Notes under the pieces: model-generated
Database searches by the model: none
What the model was told of the DNA's origin: nothing
The model's input: the letters and a program-made list of their open reading frames with translations, nothing else
Shown here: piece after piece, positions 1-8,974 of the stretch
Position numbering within the stretch: the first letter of the stretch is position 1
Layout: each line of letters starts with the position of its first letter
Translations under genes and position numbers: made by a program
DNA from: Virgibacillus sp. MSP4-1
Lineage (GTDB): Bacteria > Bacillota > Bacilli > Bacillales > Alkalibacillaceae
Length of the DNA: 64,000 nt
Reading direction: 5' to 3'
Assembly (NCBI RefSeq): GCF_010092505.1
Contig: NZ_CP048021.1
Coordinates: 1,984,001-2,048,000, forward strand

Positions 1-604
1 TGTTCACGATATCTTTGCTGTGGGTTGCCATAATCACGGTCGTTCCTCTCGCGTTGACTTCCTCAAATATTTTCATAATTTCCCATGAAGTATCTGGGTC
101 GAGGTTTCCTGTTGGTTCGTCAGCAATCATTAAATGAGGATTATTCACAATAGCACGTGCGATGGATACACGCTGCTGCTCGCCCCCGGAAAGTTCTGCC
201 GGCTTAAAACGGGCTTTATTTTTTAAATTCACCAGATCCAGAACATCCATCACTTTTCGACGGATTTTTTTTGGCGAATCTTCTATAACTTCAAGGGCAA
301 AGGAAACATTTTCATAGACTGTCATAGAGGGTAAAAGTTTGAAATCCTGATAAACAACCCCAATCCCCCTTCTCAGATGAGGGATTTCCTTCTCTTTGAT
401 TTCTGCTAAATTGTGGCCGTTTATCACGACATCACCACTTGAAGGCTTTACCTCCCGATACATGAGTCGAATGAACGTTGACTTCCCGGCACCGCTGGGT
501 CCAACGACATAAACGAATTCTCCCTGCTGAATGTTAACATCTATTCCCTGAAGAGCCGTAACCCCATTGTGATACGTTTTTCTTACGTCTCTTAATTCAA
601 TCAT
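1..604 (-). CDS. ftsE: Cell-division ABC transporter ATP-binding protein FtsE (3' end outside window)
   Basis: FtsE is the cytoplasmic ATPase that pairs with membrane protein FtsX. In bacilli the complex activates peptidoglycan hydrolases and affects sporulation and division. About 201 codons are visible; the C-terminus lies beyond the left edge. The protein begins MIELRDVRKTYHNG. Walker A GPSGAGKST is at about residues 35-43, followed by a Q-loop, the ABC signature LSGGEQQR and Walker B LMIADEPTG. The ATG at 604 has a GGTGG ribosome site just upstream; the ATG seven bases earlier runs straight into a stop. ftsX would be expected just outside the window. The neighbours cccB and yvjA match the B. 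subtilis order. Confidence 0.95.
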   Translation of the reverse strand, partial: MIELRDVRKTYHNGVTALQGIDVNIQQGEFVYVVGPSGAGKSTFIRLMYREVKPSSGDVVINGHNLAEIKEKEIPHLRRGIGVVYQDFKLLPSMTVYENVSFALEVIEDSPKKIRRKVMDVLDLVNLKNKARFKPAELSGGEQQRVSIARAIVNNPHLMIADEPTGNLDPDTSWEIMKIFEEVNARGTTVIMATHSKDIVN

Positions 605-914
605 GTTTCATACCACCTATGCCTCTCCGGTTGTAATCCTGTCGTAGCTGTATATTTATGTACCTTCCCTGCATGTCCATTTTCACGAAAAAGTTTGATT
701 TTTAAATAACGATGTTGAAACTACGGCCATTTTATCGGTTTGTGTAATTTTACTATGTTCTATTATAACATCAATCTACAAAATTTTTAGGGGGAATTTT
801 ATTACAGTTGTATTTCAATGGAGAGAATGTGCTGTGTGGTGAAGCTGGTTATCAGAGAAAAGGGGAATTATCGTCTGGAAATCTGTATGATACGGGAGTG
901 ACGGTGGGCAAAAT
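605..914. other. Intergenic region upstream of ftsE
   Basis: This stretch between the ftsE start and the cccB terminator holds no convincing gene. It is AT-rich and presumably carries the ftsE promoter, but no clear -35/-10 pair could be fixed. An 81-codon plus-strand frame here runs into cccB antisense and has no family features. Confidence 0.5.
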
Positions 915-955
915 GAAAAAACCTGAAACATGGACTTGGCCAAATTTCAGGTTCC
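915..955 (-). terminator. Intrinsic terminator of cccB
   Basis: On the minus strand the arms AACCTGAAA and TTTCAGGTT form a 9-bp stem about a 16-base loop, followed by a T-rich tail. It begins about 10 bases after the cccB stop codon. Confidence 0.8.
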
Positions 956-965
956 TTGTACAATA

Positions 966-1355
966 TTATTTTTTAGTAGCTAACCATGATGCAACGGTAT
1001 TTGCATCTTCTTCACTGATGTTTACAGGTGGCATACCGCCTTTACCATTTTGAATAACGTCTACAATTTCCTCTTTAGAGAGTTTAGATCCAATGTTCGT
1101 CAAATTCGCTGCATTTCCCTGTCCGGAGAGATCTCCGCCGTGGCAGGTTGCACAGTTGTTTTGTGCGATTTTTTCAGCAGCAGCGGTATCGACAGTTCCG
1201 CCATCTGCATTGCCTGAGTCGCCATTTTCTTCTGCCTGCTGCTCCGTACCAGCATCATTGTTGCCAGTGTCTTCACCTGCATTATCATCACCACCGCCAC
1301 AAGCTGCAAGTACCAGAGCAGAGCCGAACAGCATGGCTATTAGTGCTTTTTTCAT
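966..1355 (-). CDS. cccB: Cytochrome c-551, membrane-anchored lipoprotein
   Basis: A small lipid-anchored c-type cytochrome that carries electrons outside the membrane to terminal oxidases. The N-terminus is a type II signal peptide with a lipobox (VLAAC, Cys about 19). A Gly/Asp/Glu-rich linker of about 40 residues follows, and then one haem-binding motif CATCH (about residues 68-72). A Met in the GGMPP segment is the likely second axial ligand. The 129-residue length fits the B. subtilis CccB family. The ATG at 1355 is preceded by a GGGGGA ribosome site. The highly acidic linker is typical of surface proteins from salt-tolerant bacilli. It lies between ftsE and yvjA as in B. subtilis and has its own terminator. 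Confidence 0.93.
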   Translation of the reverse strand: MKKALIAMLFGSALVLAACGGGDDNAGEDTGNNDAGTEQQAEENGDSGNADGGTVDTAAAEKIAQNNCATCHGGDLSGQGNAANLTNIGSKLSKEEIVDVIQNGKGGMPPVNISEEDANTVASWLATKK

Positions 1356-1423
1356 TTGAACAAATCCCCCTTCTTAATATATTGAAATGCCAAATACTGC
1401 ATCTCATGGATATTATAACCTAT

Positions 1424-2281
1424 TCATTGTTTTTTAAAACCCTCGCCAAGTACCTCTGCCGCAGACATGGCAATGACGAATGCCTCTGAATCAACCTTGT
1501 TCACGGTTTTTGTCAATTTGGTGAATTCTTTTTGATCAACCACGCACATCATAATGTTGCGATTTTCTCTCGTGTATCCACCTTCCCCGCGCAGGATGGT
1601 GACGCCTCTATCTATCTCTTCAAAAATAGTCTTCCGCATTTCTTCCAGATTATCCGTAATAATCATGACATTTTTGGAAGTTGTAAAACCAACCTGAATA
1701 ATGTCAATCGTCCGGCTGGTCATAAATAATCCAACCAGTGCATAAAGGGAATGCTCAAGATTAAAGACAAAGGCGGCTGAGGTTACAATCAACCCATCAA
1801 TGAATGCCATACAGATTCCCAGAGAAATACCGGTAAATTTATGTAAAATAGCTGCTGCTACATCTGTTCCTCCGGTAGACGCCCGGCCTCGGAAGACAAT
1901 ACCTAGACCTGCCCCGACTAAAATTCCGCCAAAGACCGATGCTAAAAGCGGATTCAGCGTTGCAGGATCCCACTCTCTGGTTAAATAAACAAAGATCGGC
2001 AGCATAATCGTTCCAAGAAATGATTTGAGTCCAAAATTAGCCCCAAGAATAGCTACACCGGCGATAAATAAAGGGACATTTAAAAATCCCTGCACAAACG
2101 CCGGTTCCCAGCCGAACAGTTCATCCGTTAACGTACTAATTCCGGACACACCGCCGGAAGCCACCCCATTAGGAAGCAAAAATAAATTAAATCCAATCGC
2201 AACAAAAAAGGAACCGAATATGACATATAAATATTCCAATGCAACAAACTGCATATGATTGTTTTCCCGTTTCTCCATCAT
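1424..2281 (-). CDS. yvjA: YitT/YvjA family membrane protein (DUF161 + DUF2179)
   Basis: A polytopic membrane protein of the YitT family, of unknown transport or signalling role. The N-terminal half has five or six hydrophobic segments, beginning about residue 14, with the glycine-rich segments LPNGVASGGVSG and GIVFRGRASTGGTD typical of the duplicated DUF161 repeat. The C-terminal roughly 80 residues form the soluble DUF2179 domain (MIITDNLEEM, RGVTILRGEGGYT). The 285-residue length is normal. The ATG at 2281 has GAGGTG seven bases upstream. It lies 69 bases before cccB with no terminator visible between them, so cotranscription is possible. The repeat array at 2404-3013 occupies its upstream region. 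Confidence 0.9.
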   Translation of the reverse strand: MMEKRENNHMQFVALEYLYVIFGSFFVAIGFNLFLLPNGVASGGVSGISTLTDELFGWEPAFVQGFLNVPLFIAGVAILGANFGLKSFLGTIMLPIFVYLTREWDPATLNPLLASVFGGILVGAGLGIVFRGRASTGGTDVAAAILHKFTGISLGICMAFIDGLIVTSAAFVFNLEHSLYALVGLFMTSRTIDIIQVGFTTSKNVMIITDNLEEMRKTIFEEIDRGVTILRGEGGYTRENRNIMMCVVDQKEFTKLTKTVNKVDSEAFVIAMSAAEVLGEGFKKQ

Positions 2282-2403
2282 TTATAAACACCTCTTTTTC
2301 CGTCAAACCATTACATACCGCTAAAAACTATAACATACGAAAAAACACCTGTGAATGCCGGCAAATTAACGCTTTACAGTAGTAACGCGGTGAATGGGTG
2401 AGG

Positions 2404-3013
2404 GGATTTGTTCGTTTGACAATGGATGAATTTACTTGGAATTGGATGGATTTATTTGAAATTGGATGAATACATGGTTTTCCGGCTTAAATGTTAAAAA
2501 AATAGATCAATACCTGGATAGGAGGCTTAATAGGCTTTGGTTAAGAAGATAAACGAATATTTATGATTCATTGACAAAATTCCGGCTTAATCAGTTTTAA
2601 ATCCGGACAGATTATTTAAAAAATCGGATGAAATCCTTTTAAAACAGGATCAATTCCATTCATTAATAGATGAAAATTAACCATTTAAGTTTAATCCTTA
2701 CTGAAACGGATCAATAAGAATAAAATAGGACGAATGATGCTGGATTGGGAAGAAAGTACCACTTTTACGATTAATTCGGCGACATTCCGATTAAATACCC
2801 CGATTCCGGATTAATTTTTCCAAATACAGGACAGATTATTTTTAAAACTGGCTTAATTATTTTCAAAAGCGGTTGAATTCGCTGGGATACAGGCACAATT
2901 CATATAATTTTGGTTTAATGAAATGCTTTTTGGATCAATTCCTTTACGATCCACAAGAATCGAGCTTCCCGCTGTTTCATTCGGCGAGAGGCTGGATCAA
3001 GATCAATCTAACT
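2404..3013 (+). repeat. Degenerate 20-21-bp tandem repeat array (array 1)
   Basis: About 29-30 units follow each other in a register of 20 or 21 bases across the gap between prfB and yvjA. Each unit starts with a core of the type GGATGAAT, GGCTTAAT, GGATCAAT, GGACAGAT or GGTTGAAT, followed by 12-13 variable AT-rich bases. Cores at 2404, 2424, 2444, 2464, 2892, 2912 and 2932 were placed on coordinates, and the spacing stays in phase. The mix of 20- and 21-base steps breaks any reading frame, so it is not coding. The same core and spacing recur at 30867-31578. Function is unknown. Confidence 0.8.
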
Positions 3014-3029
3014 TCAAAAACCCAAAAAA

Positions 3030-3066
3030 CTAAAAAAACCAGAGGACAAATTCCCTCTGGTTTCCC
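3030..3066 (-). terminator. Intrinsic terminator of prfB
   Basis: On the minus strand AACCAGAGG and CCTCTGGTT form the stem around a short loop, and a run of seven T follows. It lies 15 bases after the prfB stop, between the gene and repeat array 1. Confidence 0.9.
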
Positions 3067-3080
3067 ATTTATTAAATGAA

Positions 3081-4179
3081 TTACATTTGCGAACGTAAAT
3101 AGGCGTCGATAAACGGATCTATGCGTCCATCCATAACTCCCTGCGTGTTGCCAATTTCAACGTTGGTTCGGTGGTCCTTCACCATGGAGTACGGGTGGAA
3201 TACGTAGGAGCGGATCTGGCTTCCCCAGCCAATCTCCTTTTGTTCCCCGCGAATTTCGTCCAGCTCGGCCTGCTGTCGTTCAATTTCTTTTTGATACAGC
3301 TTGGATTTTAGCATTTTCATGGCCTGTTCACGGTTTTTAATCTGTGAGCGTTCGGACTGACATGTGACCACAATGTTTGTGGGCAGGTGGGTAATCCGAA
3401 CGGCTGAATCCGTTGTGTTTACGTGCTGACCGCCGGCACCACTGGAACGGTAGGTATCAATTTTTAAATCCTCCTGCTTCACGTCAATTTCAACATCATT
3501 GTCGAATTCAGGCATGACCTCGCAGGAAACAAAGGATGTATGACGACGACCGGATGAATCAAATGGAGAGATACGCACCAGACGATGAACACCCTTTTCC
3601 GCTTTCAAATAACCATAGGCGTTATGACCTTTAATTAACAGCGTGACACTTTTCACACCGGCTTCATCACCCGGCAGGTAATCCAGTGTTTCCACTTTAA
3701 ATTCCTTACTCTCCGCCCAGCGGGTATACATACGGAGCAGCATACTCGCCCAATCCTGTGATTCGGTACCACCTGCTCCCGGATGAAGCTCCAGGATTGC
3801 ATTGTTTTTATCATATGGTTCACTTAGCAGCAAGTAAAGTTCAAATTCATTCAAATCATTTGTTACGGTTTTCACTTCTTCTTCCAGCTCTTCTCTAAGC
3901 TCCGGATCGTCTTCCTCTTTTACCAATTCATACGTGGCTTCAAGGTTCTCCAGACTTTCCTCGTTTTTTTCGAACGACTGAACGAGCTCTTTTAGACTAT
4001 TTACCTCTGCAATGACTTTCTGGGCCGTTTCCTGATCATCCCAGAATCCCGGAGCGGTCATTTCCTGTTCAAGTTCAGCAATGCGCTTACGATCTTCTTC
4101 TAAGTCAAAGAGACCCCCTAAAGTCATCGATTCGCTTGTTCATTTTGTCAATTTCCTGTTTGATATCTGTTAAATCCAT
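3081..4179 (-). CDS. prfB: Peptide chain release factor 2 (programmed +1 frameshift)
   Basis: RF2 recognises UAA and UGA stop codons and triggers peptide release on the ribosome. The gene is read in two frames. Translation starts at the ATG at 4179 ([10 protein letters not shown]) and meets an in-frame TGA as codon 25 at 4107-4105. A +1 shift at CTT-TGA-C joins it to the long frame [12 protein letters not shown], giving 365 residues, the usual family size. The tripeptide anticodon mimic SPF (RISPFDSSG) and the catalytic GGQ ([12 protein letters not shown]) are present. A ribosome site sits just before 4179. A minus-strand frame opening at 4127 is not the true start. prfB lies downstream of secA as in B. 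subtilis. Confidence 0.96.
4105..4120 (-). promoter_or_regulatory. RF2 autoregulatory frameshift signal
   Basis: On the minus strand an internal Shine-Dalgarno-like AGGGGG precedes the slippery CTT and the TGA stop followed by C, the classic poor UGA-C context. Low RF2 stalls termination and favours the +1 shift, so the protein controls its own synthesis. Confidence 0.95.
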
Positions 4180-4250
4180 TATTATCACCTCAAAAATCAA
4201 TCTATAATCTACAAAAACCTGCACAGTTCCTAGGTTAACACAGACAATTC

Positions 4251-4286
4251 AAGAGACACTCCAAAGATGGGGATGGAGTGTCTCTA
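4251..4286 (-). terminator. Hairpin downstream of secA
   Basis: AGAGACACTCCA and TGGAGTGTCTCT form a perfect 12-bp stem starting seven bases past the secA stop on the minus strand. The tail is only moderately T-rich (TTGAATTGT), so termination may be partial and allow read-through into prfB. Confidence 0.7.
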
Positions 4287-4292
4287 TGATTG

Positions 4293-6803
4293 TTATGAAC
4301 CATGGCAGTGTTTGTATTTCTTACCGCTGCCGCATGGGCATGGATCATTACGTCCGACAGCCTGGGTTTTCACGTATGGCCTGCGTTTCTTCTGCTTTTC
4401 TTCGCTACCGCCTGATACAGCCTGTGTCCCTTTAACAACTTCCTGACGCTGCAGGTTGTCACGGATCTGGGCTTTCATAATATAGCGGGAGACCTCTTCC
4501 TCGATATCGGCCACCATTTGCTCAAACATGGAGTAGCCTTCCATCTGATACTCGCGGAGTGGATCGTTCTGACCATACGCGCGCAGGTGAATACCCTGAC
4601 GTAACTGATCCATCTGGTCGATATGGTCCATCCATTTCGTATCAACCGTACGGAGCAGGATCACTTTTTCAAACTCGCGCATTTGCTCTGAGGAAATTTC
4701 CTGCTCTTTCTCATCATATTTTTGCTTAATCATATGGATAATATGCTCTGTGATCTCTTCCGGCTCAAGACCCTTCAGCATATTTTGAGAAAGCTCATTT
4801 TCCTCCAGAAGATTACTGTTCACGTAAGAAACCAGGCCATCCAGGTTCCACTCTTCCGGTACATCCTCAGCTGTATAAGATCCAACCACACGTTCAACGG
4901 TTGACTGAATCATGCCCTCAACAATTTCCCGGAGGTTGTCTGACTCAAGCACCTCATAGCGCTGCTGATAAATAATTTCGCGCTGCTGACGCAAGACATC
5001 ATCGTAGGCAAGCAGGGTCTTACGGGCATCGAAGTTATTTCCTTCCACTCGTTTCTGCGCAGATTCCACTGCACGGGAAACCATTTTACTTTCAATCGGC
5101 TGGTCCTCATCCATACCGAGACGCTCCATCATGGATTTCATGTTATCCGATCCGAAGCGGCGCATTAATTCGTCCTCAAGAGACAGGTAGAACTGGGATA
5201 TACCCGGATCTCCCTGACGTCCGGAACGTCCACGAAGCTGGTTATCGATTCGCCGTGATTCGTGACGCTCGGTACCAATAACCGCTAAACCGCCCCGTTC
5301 CACAACTCCATCTCCAAGTTTTATATCTGTACCACGACCGGCCATGTTCGTTGCAATGGTCACGGCCCCCTGTTTTCCAGCCTCTAAAATAATTTCAGCT
5401 TCACGGAAATGGTTTTTCGCGTTTAACACGTTATGAGGAACACGGGCTTTTTTAAGCATTTTTGAAATTAATTCCGAAGTCTCAACCGCAACCGTACCGA
5501 CAAGCACAGGCTGTCCCTTTTCATGGCGTTCTTTAATATCGTTGACAACTGCACGGAACTTGCCCTCCATCGTTTTGTAAATATAGTCTGGGCGGTCGTC
5601 ACGGGCAATCGGCTTGTTGGTTGGAATCACAACGACATTCATGTTGTATATATTCCGGAATTCCTCTTCCTCTGTTTTCGCTGTACCGGTCATACCGGCA
5701 ATTTTCTGATACATACGGAATAGGTTCTGGAAGGTAATCGTTGCTAGCGTCATGCTTTCCTTTTGAATCTGCATGCCTTCCTTCGCCTCAATAGCCTGGT
5801 GCAGACCATCACTGTAGCGGCGTCCTTTCATCAGACGACCCGTGAACTGGTCAACGATGACAACCTCGCCTTCCTGCACCACATAATCCGCATCACGCTG
5901 CATAATCACATGAGCTTTTAACGCCTGGGTAATGTGGTGTGTCAGGGATACGTTGGATAGATCATACAGGTTGTCGATATTGAAAAAGCGCTCAGCCTTG
6001 TTGTTTCCTTCTTCTGTCAGCTGGACGTTTTTCGTCTTCTCATCATACGTATAGTCTTCTTCATTTTTTAATGTACGGACAAACTGATCCGCACGAAGAT
6101 ACATATTTTCCGAACGGGAGGCCGATCCGGAAATAATCAGAGGTGTACGGGCCTCATCGATTAAAATCGAGTCTACCTCGTCAATGATGGCATAATTCAA
6201 CGGACGCTGAACCATCTGCTCTTTATAAAGCACCATATTGTCACGTAAATAATCGAAACCAAATTCATTGTTGGTTCCATACGTGATATCTGCTGCATAG
6301 GCTTCCTTCTTCTCTTCCTTGGACATGCCGTTCGCATTCAGACCTACTGTTAGTCCAAGAAACTGATAAAGCTCGCCCATTTCCTTCGCGTCACGGTCGG
6401 CCAGGTAATCGTTGACCGTAACAATATGTACACCTTTCCCTGATAAAGCATTCAAATAGGCGGGCATAGTGGAGGCAAGCGTTTTTCCTTCACCTGTTTT
6501 CATTTCGGCGATATCACCGTTGTGAAGGGCAATCGCACCCAAAAGCTGGACATGGAAAGGACGCATATTCAACACACGTCTTGCTCCTTCACGGACAACG
6601 GCATAGGCTTCTACTAAAATATCATCTAAGGTCTCGCCCTTTTCGAGACGTTGTTTAAATTCCTCTGTTTTTTTCCTTAATCCGTCATCTGATAATTTTT
6701 TAATTTCGGGTTCAAGTGCATCAATCTGTTCTGCTGTTGTTTCCAGTTTTTTCAGCTGACGTGTATTTCCATCGCCAAAAACTTTTTTCAATAATCCTCG
6801 CAT
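4293..6803 (-). CDS. secA: Preprotein translocase ATPase SecA
   Basis: SecA is the ATPase motor that pushes unfolded preproteins through the SecYEG channel. At 836 residues it matches bacillar SecA. The first nucleotide-binding domain has Walker [12 protein letters not shown] (about residue 100) and the [15 protein letters not shown] Walker B segment. The preprotein cross-linking domain follows ([16 protein letters not shown]), then the second motor domain with [12 protein letters not shown] and [10 protein letters not shown]. The C-terminus is the zinc-binding SecB/ribosome tail [17 protein letters not shown]. The ATG at 6803 is preceded by GAGGTG. A stem-loop separates it from prfB. Confidence 0.98.
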   Translation of the reverse strand: MRGLLKKVFGDGNTRQLKKLETTAEQIDALEPEIKKLSDDGLRKKTEEFKQRLEKGETLDDILVEAYAVVREGARRVLNMRPFHVQLLGAIALHNGDIAEMKTGEGKTLASTMPAYLNALSGKGVHIVTVNDYLADRDAKEMGELYQFLGLTVGLNANGMSKEEKKEAYAADITYGTNNEFGFDYLRDNMVLYKEQMVQRPLNYAIIDEVDSILIDEARTPLIISGSASRSENMYLRADQFVRTLKNEEDYTYDEKTKNVQLTEEGNNKAERFFNIDNLYDLSNVSLTHHITQALKAHVIMQRDADYVVQEGEVVIVDQFTGRLMKGRRYSDGLHQAIEAKEGMQIQKESMTLATITFQNLFRMYQKIAGMTGTAKTEEEEFRNIYNMNVVVIPTNKPIARDDRPDYIYKTMEGKFRAVVNDIKERHEKGQPVLVGTVAVETSELISKMLKKARVPHNVLNAKNHFREAEIILEAGKQGAVTIATNMAGRGTDIKLGDGVVERGGLAVIGTERHESRRIDNQLRGRSGRQGDPGISQFYLSLEDELMRRFGSDNMKSMMERLGMDEDQPIESKMVSRAVESAQKRVEGNNFDARKTLLAYDDVLRQQREIIYQQRYEVLESDNLREIVEGMIQSTVERVVGSYTAEDVPEEWNLDGLVSYVNSNLLEENELSQNMLKGLEPEEITEHIIHMIKQKYDEKEQEISSEQMREFEKVILLRTVDTKWMDHIDQMDQLRQGIHLRAYGQNDPLREYQMEGYSMFEQMVADIEEEVSRYIMKAQIRDNLQRQEVVKGTQAVSGGSEEKQKKRRPYVKTQAVGRNDPCPCGSGKKYKHCHGS

Positions 6804-7159
6804 ACATTCGCACCTCTATTTAGTAAGATCACGCTTTATTAAAATAGTCCTCTCTACATCATAACACTAAAGGGTTCATCATGACAATAAAGTCCCCGTC
6901 GCACACATATTACTAGGTGCAAAACCATCGCTCCGGGAGTATACTTCGCTAAAGTTGTGTACACTATTTTTTCGGATCTTGTGGAAAATGAAGACACTTT
7001 TTATTAGGGACAACCCAACCAAATTCTAAGTTACGCAGCTGTTTCGTCAAGTAGTGAAGGATTCTATTATCTGTCAGGATCGAAACCTAATGTGTTAGAT
7101 AGGACTGTTTTAACCATTATGTATTCTGATTAAGCAGCTAAAACCTTATAAAAAAATTT
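6804..7159. other. Intergenic region upstream of secA, no gene seen
   Basis: About 350 AT-rich bases upstream of secA. It should contain the secA promoter, but no unambiguous -35/-10 pair was fixed. No open frame with a ribosome site and no long repeat were found. Confidence 0.5.
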
Positions 7160-7196
7160 TAATAAAAAAGAAAAATGCAGCGCGGTGGCTGCATAT
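7160..7196 (-). terminator. Terminator of the 48-residue CxxC gene
   Basis: Minus strand: ATGCAG and CTGCAT arms around an eight-base loop, then a T-rich run. It lies about 85 bases after the stop of the small gene at 7280 and supports that gene as a separate transcript. Confidence 0.75.
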
Positions 7197-7279
7197 ATTG
7201 AGGAATCGTATTCAACGCGGAAGGAAGAGGTGTGCAGGGAGCGTTTTACCCTCCTGCTGGAAACCGTGGATAAGAGGTA

Positions 7280-7426
7280 TCAAACTTTTTTTACATGCCT
7301 TTTTTCCAAATCGCTCATTCGCTGATTCATTTTAGCAACATATTCGACCAGTTGTGCTATGTATTTTTCATGCTGTTTGATCCGGTTCTCTTGTCTTTGG
7401 CAGTGAGGGCAGCTTTGGTGGGACAT
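7280..7426 (-). CDS. 48-residue putative zinc-ribbon/coiled-coil micro-protein
   Basis: A short gene with a strong ribosome site (AAGGAGG, seven bases before the ATG at 7426). The product starts MSHQSCPHCQRQENRIKQHE. The CPHC knuckle near the N-terminus could bind a metal or act as a thiol pair. The remaining roughly 38 residues are charged, with heptad-like hydrophobic positions (YIAQLVEYVAKMNQRMSDLE), suggesting a short coiled coil. It sits alone between secA and hpf and has its own terminator at 7160-7196. I do not recognise a named family. The support is the ribosome site, terminator and composition; no homology search was possible. Confidence 0.7.
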   Translation of the reverse strand: MSHQSCPHCQRQENRIKQHEKYIAQLVEYVAKMNQRMSDLEKRHVKKV

Positions 7427-7765
7427 GAATACGCCTCCTTTGCTTTCGTTAAAATAGTTATACCACGAACAGGAAAGGAAGAAAAATCGCTGAAATTAAA
7501 ATACAGCGTCGAATTTTGCGGGTTCTTTGGCGAATTTTGTCAATTTCAAGGGGATTACATGAGGTTTCATTGACTAAAACTTAATTTTAGACAAATTTTT
7601 TAACGGCAGTATTTTTTTGGAATACATATTTTAAACAGCATTTGTATAATCTATATAGGGCAGAAACAAACAAATCCGACAGAGCCTATACGACGATGAG
7701 AGAAGTCTTAAATGTCGCCGGGAGACTGAACAGAATGCGGACGTTCCTGAATCCAAAAATTTATT
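7427..7765. other. Intergenic region between hpf terminator and the micro-protein gene
   Basis: Contains the ribosome site and presumably the promoter of the micro-protein gene. A possible but weak -10 (TATAAC) lies about 30 bases upstream of that ribosome site. The 92-codon plus-strand frame here is antisense to the micro-protein gene and is not supported. Confidence 0.4.
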
Positions 7766-7799
7766 CTAAAGAAAAAGCCCTGCACATAGGCAGGACTTT
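7766..7799 (-). terminator. Intrinsic terminator of hpf
   Basis: Minus strand: AGTCCTGC pairs with GCAGGGCT (one G-T pair), followed by TTTTTCTTT. It lies 33 bases past the hpf stop. Confidence 0.88.
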
Positions 7800-7831
7800 A
7801 ACTAAAGCATAAGGATGTATCCTATATTTGA

Positions 7832-8389
7832 TTAGCTGGGCTCAATTAAGCCGTAGCGTCCATCATTTCGACGGTAAACCACATTTGTATCACCTGTCTC
7901 CGCATTCGTAAATACGAAGAATGTATGTCCAAGCATATCCATCTGGAGGATAGCTTCTTCAGATGCCATTGGTTTCAAGTCAAAGGTCTTGGTACGTACA
8001 ATTTCAAAATCATCATCTTCCTCGTAAGCTGGATCCTGATCAAAAATCTCTTTTTCCATTTCGGCAAAGACATATTTAGGTGCGCCCTGCTGACGGAATT
8101 TTCGATTGATTTTTGTTTTATATTTACGAATTTGACGTTCAAGTTTATCTACTACTAAATCTATTGCCGCGTATAAATCGGAATGATGTTCTTCAGCTCG
8201 TAATAGGAGGTCTTGCATAGGAATCGTTACTTCAATGCGCTGTTCTCCCTCGTGCACACTTAGGTTCACATTCACATCAGAAGTGATTTTGCTGTCAAAG
8301 TACTTCTTCAGCTTGCCAATCTTTTTCTCTACATACTCCTGAATTGCATTTGTAACTTCAAGATTTTCGCCTCTTATGTTAAAGTTCAT
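7832..8389 (-). CDS. hpf: Ribosome hibernation promoting factor, long form
   Basis: Long-form HPF (YvyD) binds the 30S subunit and dimerises 70S ribosomes into inactive 100S particles in stationary phase or stress. The 185 residues comprise an N-terminal S30AE domain (MNFNIRGENLEVTNAIQEYV, basic patch KLERQIRKYKTKINRK at about 90-105), an acidic linker (EEDDDFEIVRTK) and the C-terminal dimerisation domain (about 130-185). The ATG at 8389 has an excellent AAAGGAGG site. Overlapping sigma-H- and sigma-B-like promoters lie upstream, consistent with the stress and stationary control known for B. subtilis yvyD. It follows the fliT region, as in B. subtilis. Confidence 0.96.
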   Translation of the reverse strand: MNFNIRGENLEVTNAIQEYVEKKIGKLKKYFDSKITSDVNVNLSVHEGEQRIEVTIPMQDLLLRAEEHHSDLYAAIDLVVDKLERQIRKYKTKINRKFRQQGAPKYVFAEMEKEIFDQDPAYEEDDDFEIVRTKTFDLKPMASEEAILQMDMLGHTFFVFTNAETGDTNVVYRRNDGRYGLIEPS

Positions 8390-8423
8390 AAGAAGTTCCT
8401 CCTTTCATCCTCATGTATTGTTT

Positions 8424-8457
8424 ATTCTACCATTCCCCCTAAAATTCCTCTATAAAC
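8424..8457 (-). promoter_or_regulatory. Overlapping sigma-H-like and sigma-B-like promoters of hpf
   Basis: Minus strand, 35-68 bases before the hpf ATG. A sigma-H match is AGAGGAATT, 12 bases, then GTAGAAT (consensus RNAGGAWWW and RNNGAAT). A sigma-B match is GTTTAT, 14 bases, then GGGAAT. The two overlap. B. subtilis yvyD is known to use both factors. Confidence 0.65.
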
Positions 8458-8541
8458 GAAAAAGTTTGTTTGTGAAGATTTTGTGTCATGTTTTGTCGAA
8501 TACCGTGTGATTCCCTTGTCTCCTGACACCCCATTCCCTTA

Positions 8542-8581
8542 AGTAAAAACCCCTGACACGAACTTATCATGACAGGGGCTT
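8542..8581 (-). terminator. Terminator after the fliT-downstream gene
   Basis: Minus strand: GCCCCTGTCA and TGTCAGGGGT arms with an 11-base loop and TTTTTAC tail, about 23 bases past the stop of the gene ending at 8604. It separates the flagellar transcript from hpf. Confidence 0.85.
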
Positions 8582-8603
8582 ACAAAGCTTTAAATATTCG
8601 ATT

Positions 8604-8966
8604 TTAATGCGCAATCAAAGGCTCAATCCGATCATCCATATCCTGTTTCCAATCAAGAAACGCAGGGATTACTTCATTGGATAATAGAGCCGCTTTATCC
8701 ACATCCTGCTCAAACCATTTCGACATGGATTGAACGAGACTGTCGAATTGATCAAGGGTTTCTACGTTAAGCAGAGGGGCCAGTTGGTCATGACTGGCGT
8801 GAAGCTGCTGCATGCCTTTGACTAAATCGGCAAACAGAGTTTCAGCTATACTGGACTCTCCAACATCCGGCATCTCGCCAAGATGATCCAGGGCTTCACT
8901 CATTCCCTCCAGCAGTTCATGATATTTTTGCAGGAATTCCACTTCTTGTACTTCTAAATTTGCCAC
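8604..8966 (-). CDS. Uncharacterised protein downstream of fliT
   Basis: A 120-residue acidic, predicted all-helical cytoplasmic protein. It starts at GTG 8966 behind AGGTGAAAC, eight bases after the fliT stop, so it is the last gene of the flaG-fliS-fliT transcript. It has no signal peptide, membrane segment or cysteine. Its helical amphipathic composition (FLQKYHELLEGMSEALDHLGEMP) and place in the operon suggest a small flagellar chaperone-like or regulatory role, but this is only inferred from context. No named family was recognised. Confidence 0.75.
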   Translation of the reverse strand: MANLEVQEVEFLQKYHELLEGMSEALDHLGEMPDVGESSIAETLFADLVKGMQQLHASHDQLAPLLNVETLDQFDSLVQSMSKWFEQDVDKAALLSNEVIPAFLDWKQDMDDRIEPLIAH

Positions 8967-8974
8967 CGTTTCAC

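Noticed and set aside
808-1053. 81-codon plus-strand frame
   Set aside because: It overlaps the cccB terminator and the cccB gene antisense, has no good ribosome site and no family features.
2404-3013. Possible CRISPR-like array
   Set aside because: Units have no constant repeat; the core is only about eight degenerate bases and the period is 20-21, far shorter than CRISPR repeat plus spacer. No cas genes are in the window.
7295-7573. 92-codon plus-strand frame
   Set aside because: It is antisense to the 48-residue gene, which has a much better ribosome site and a terminator.
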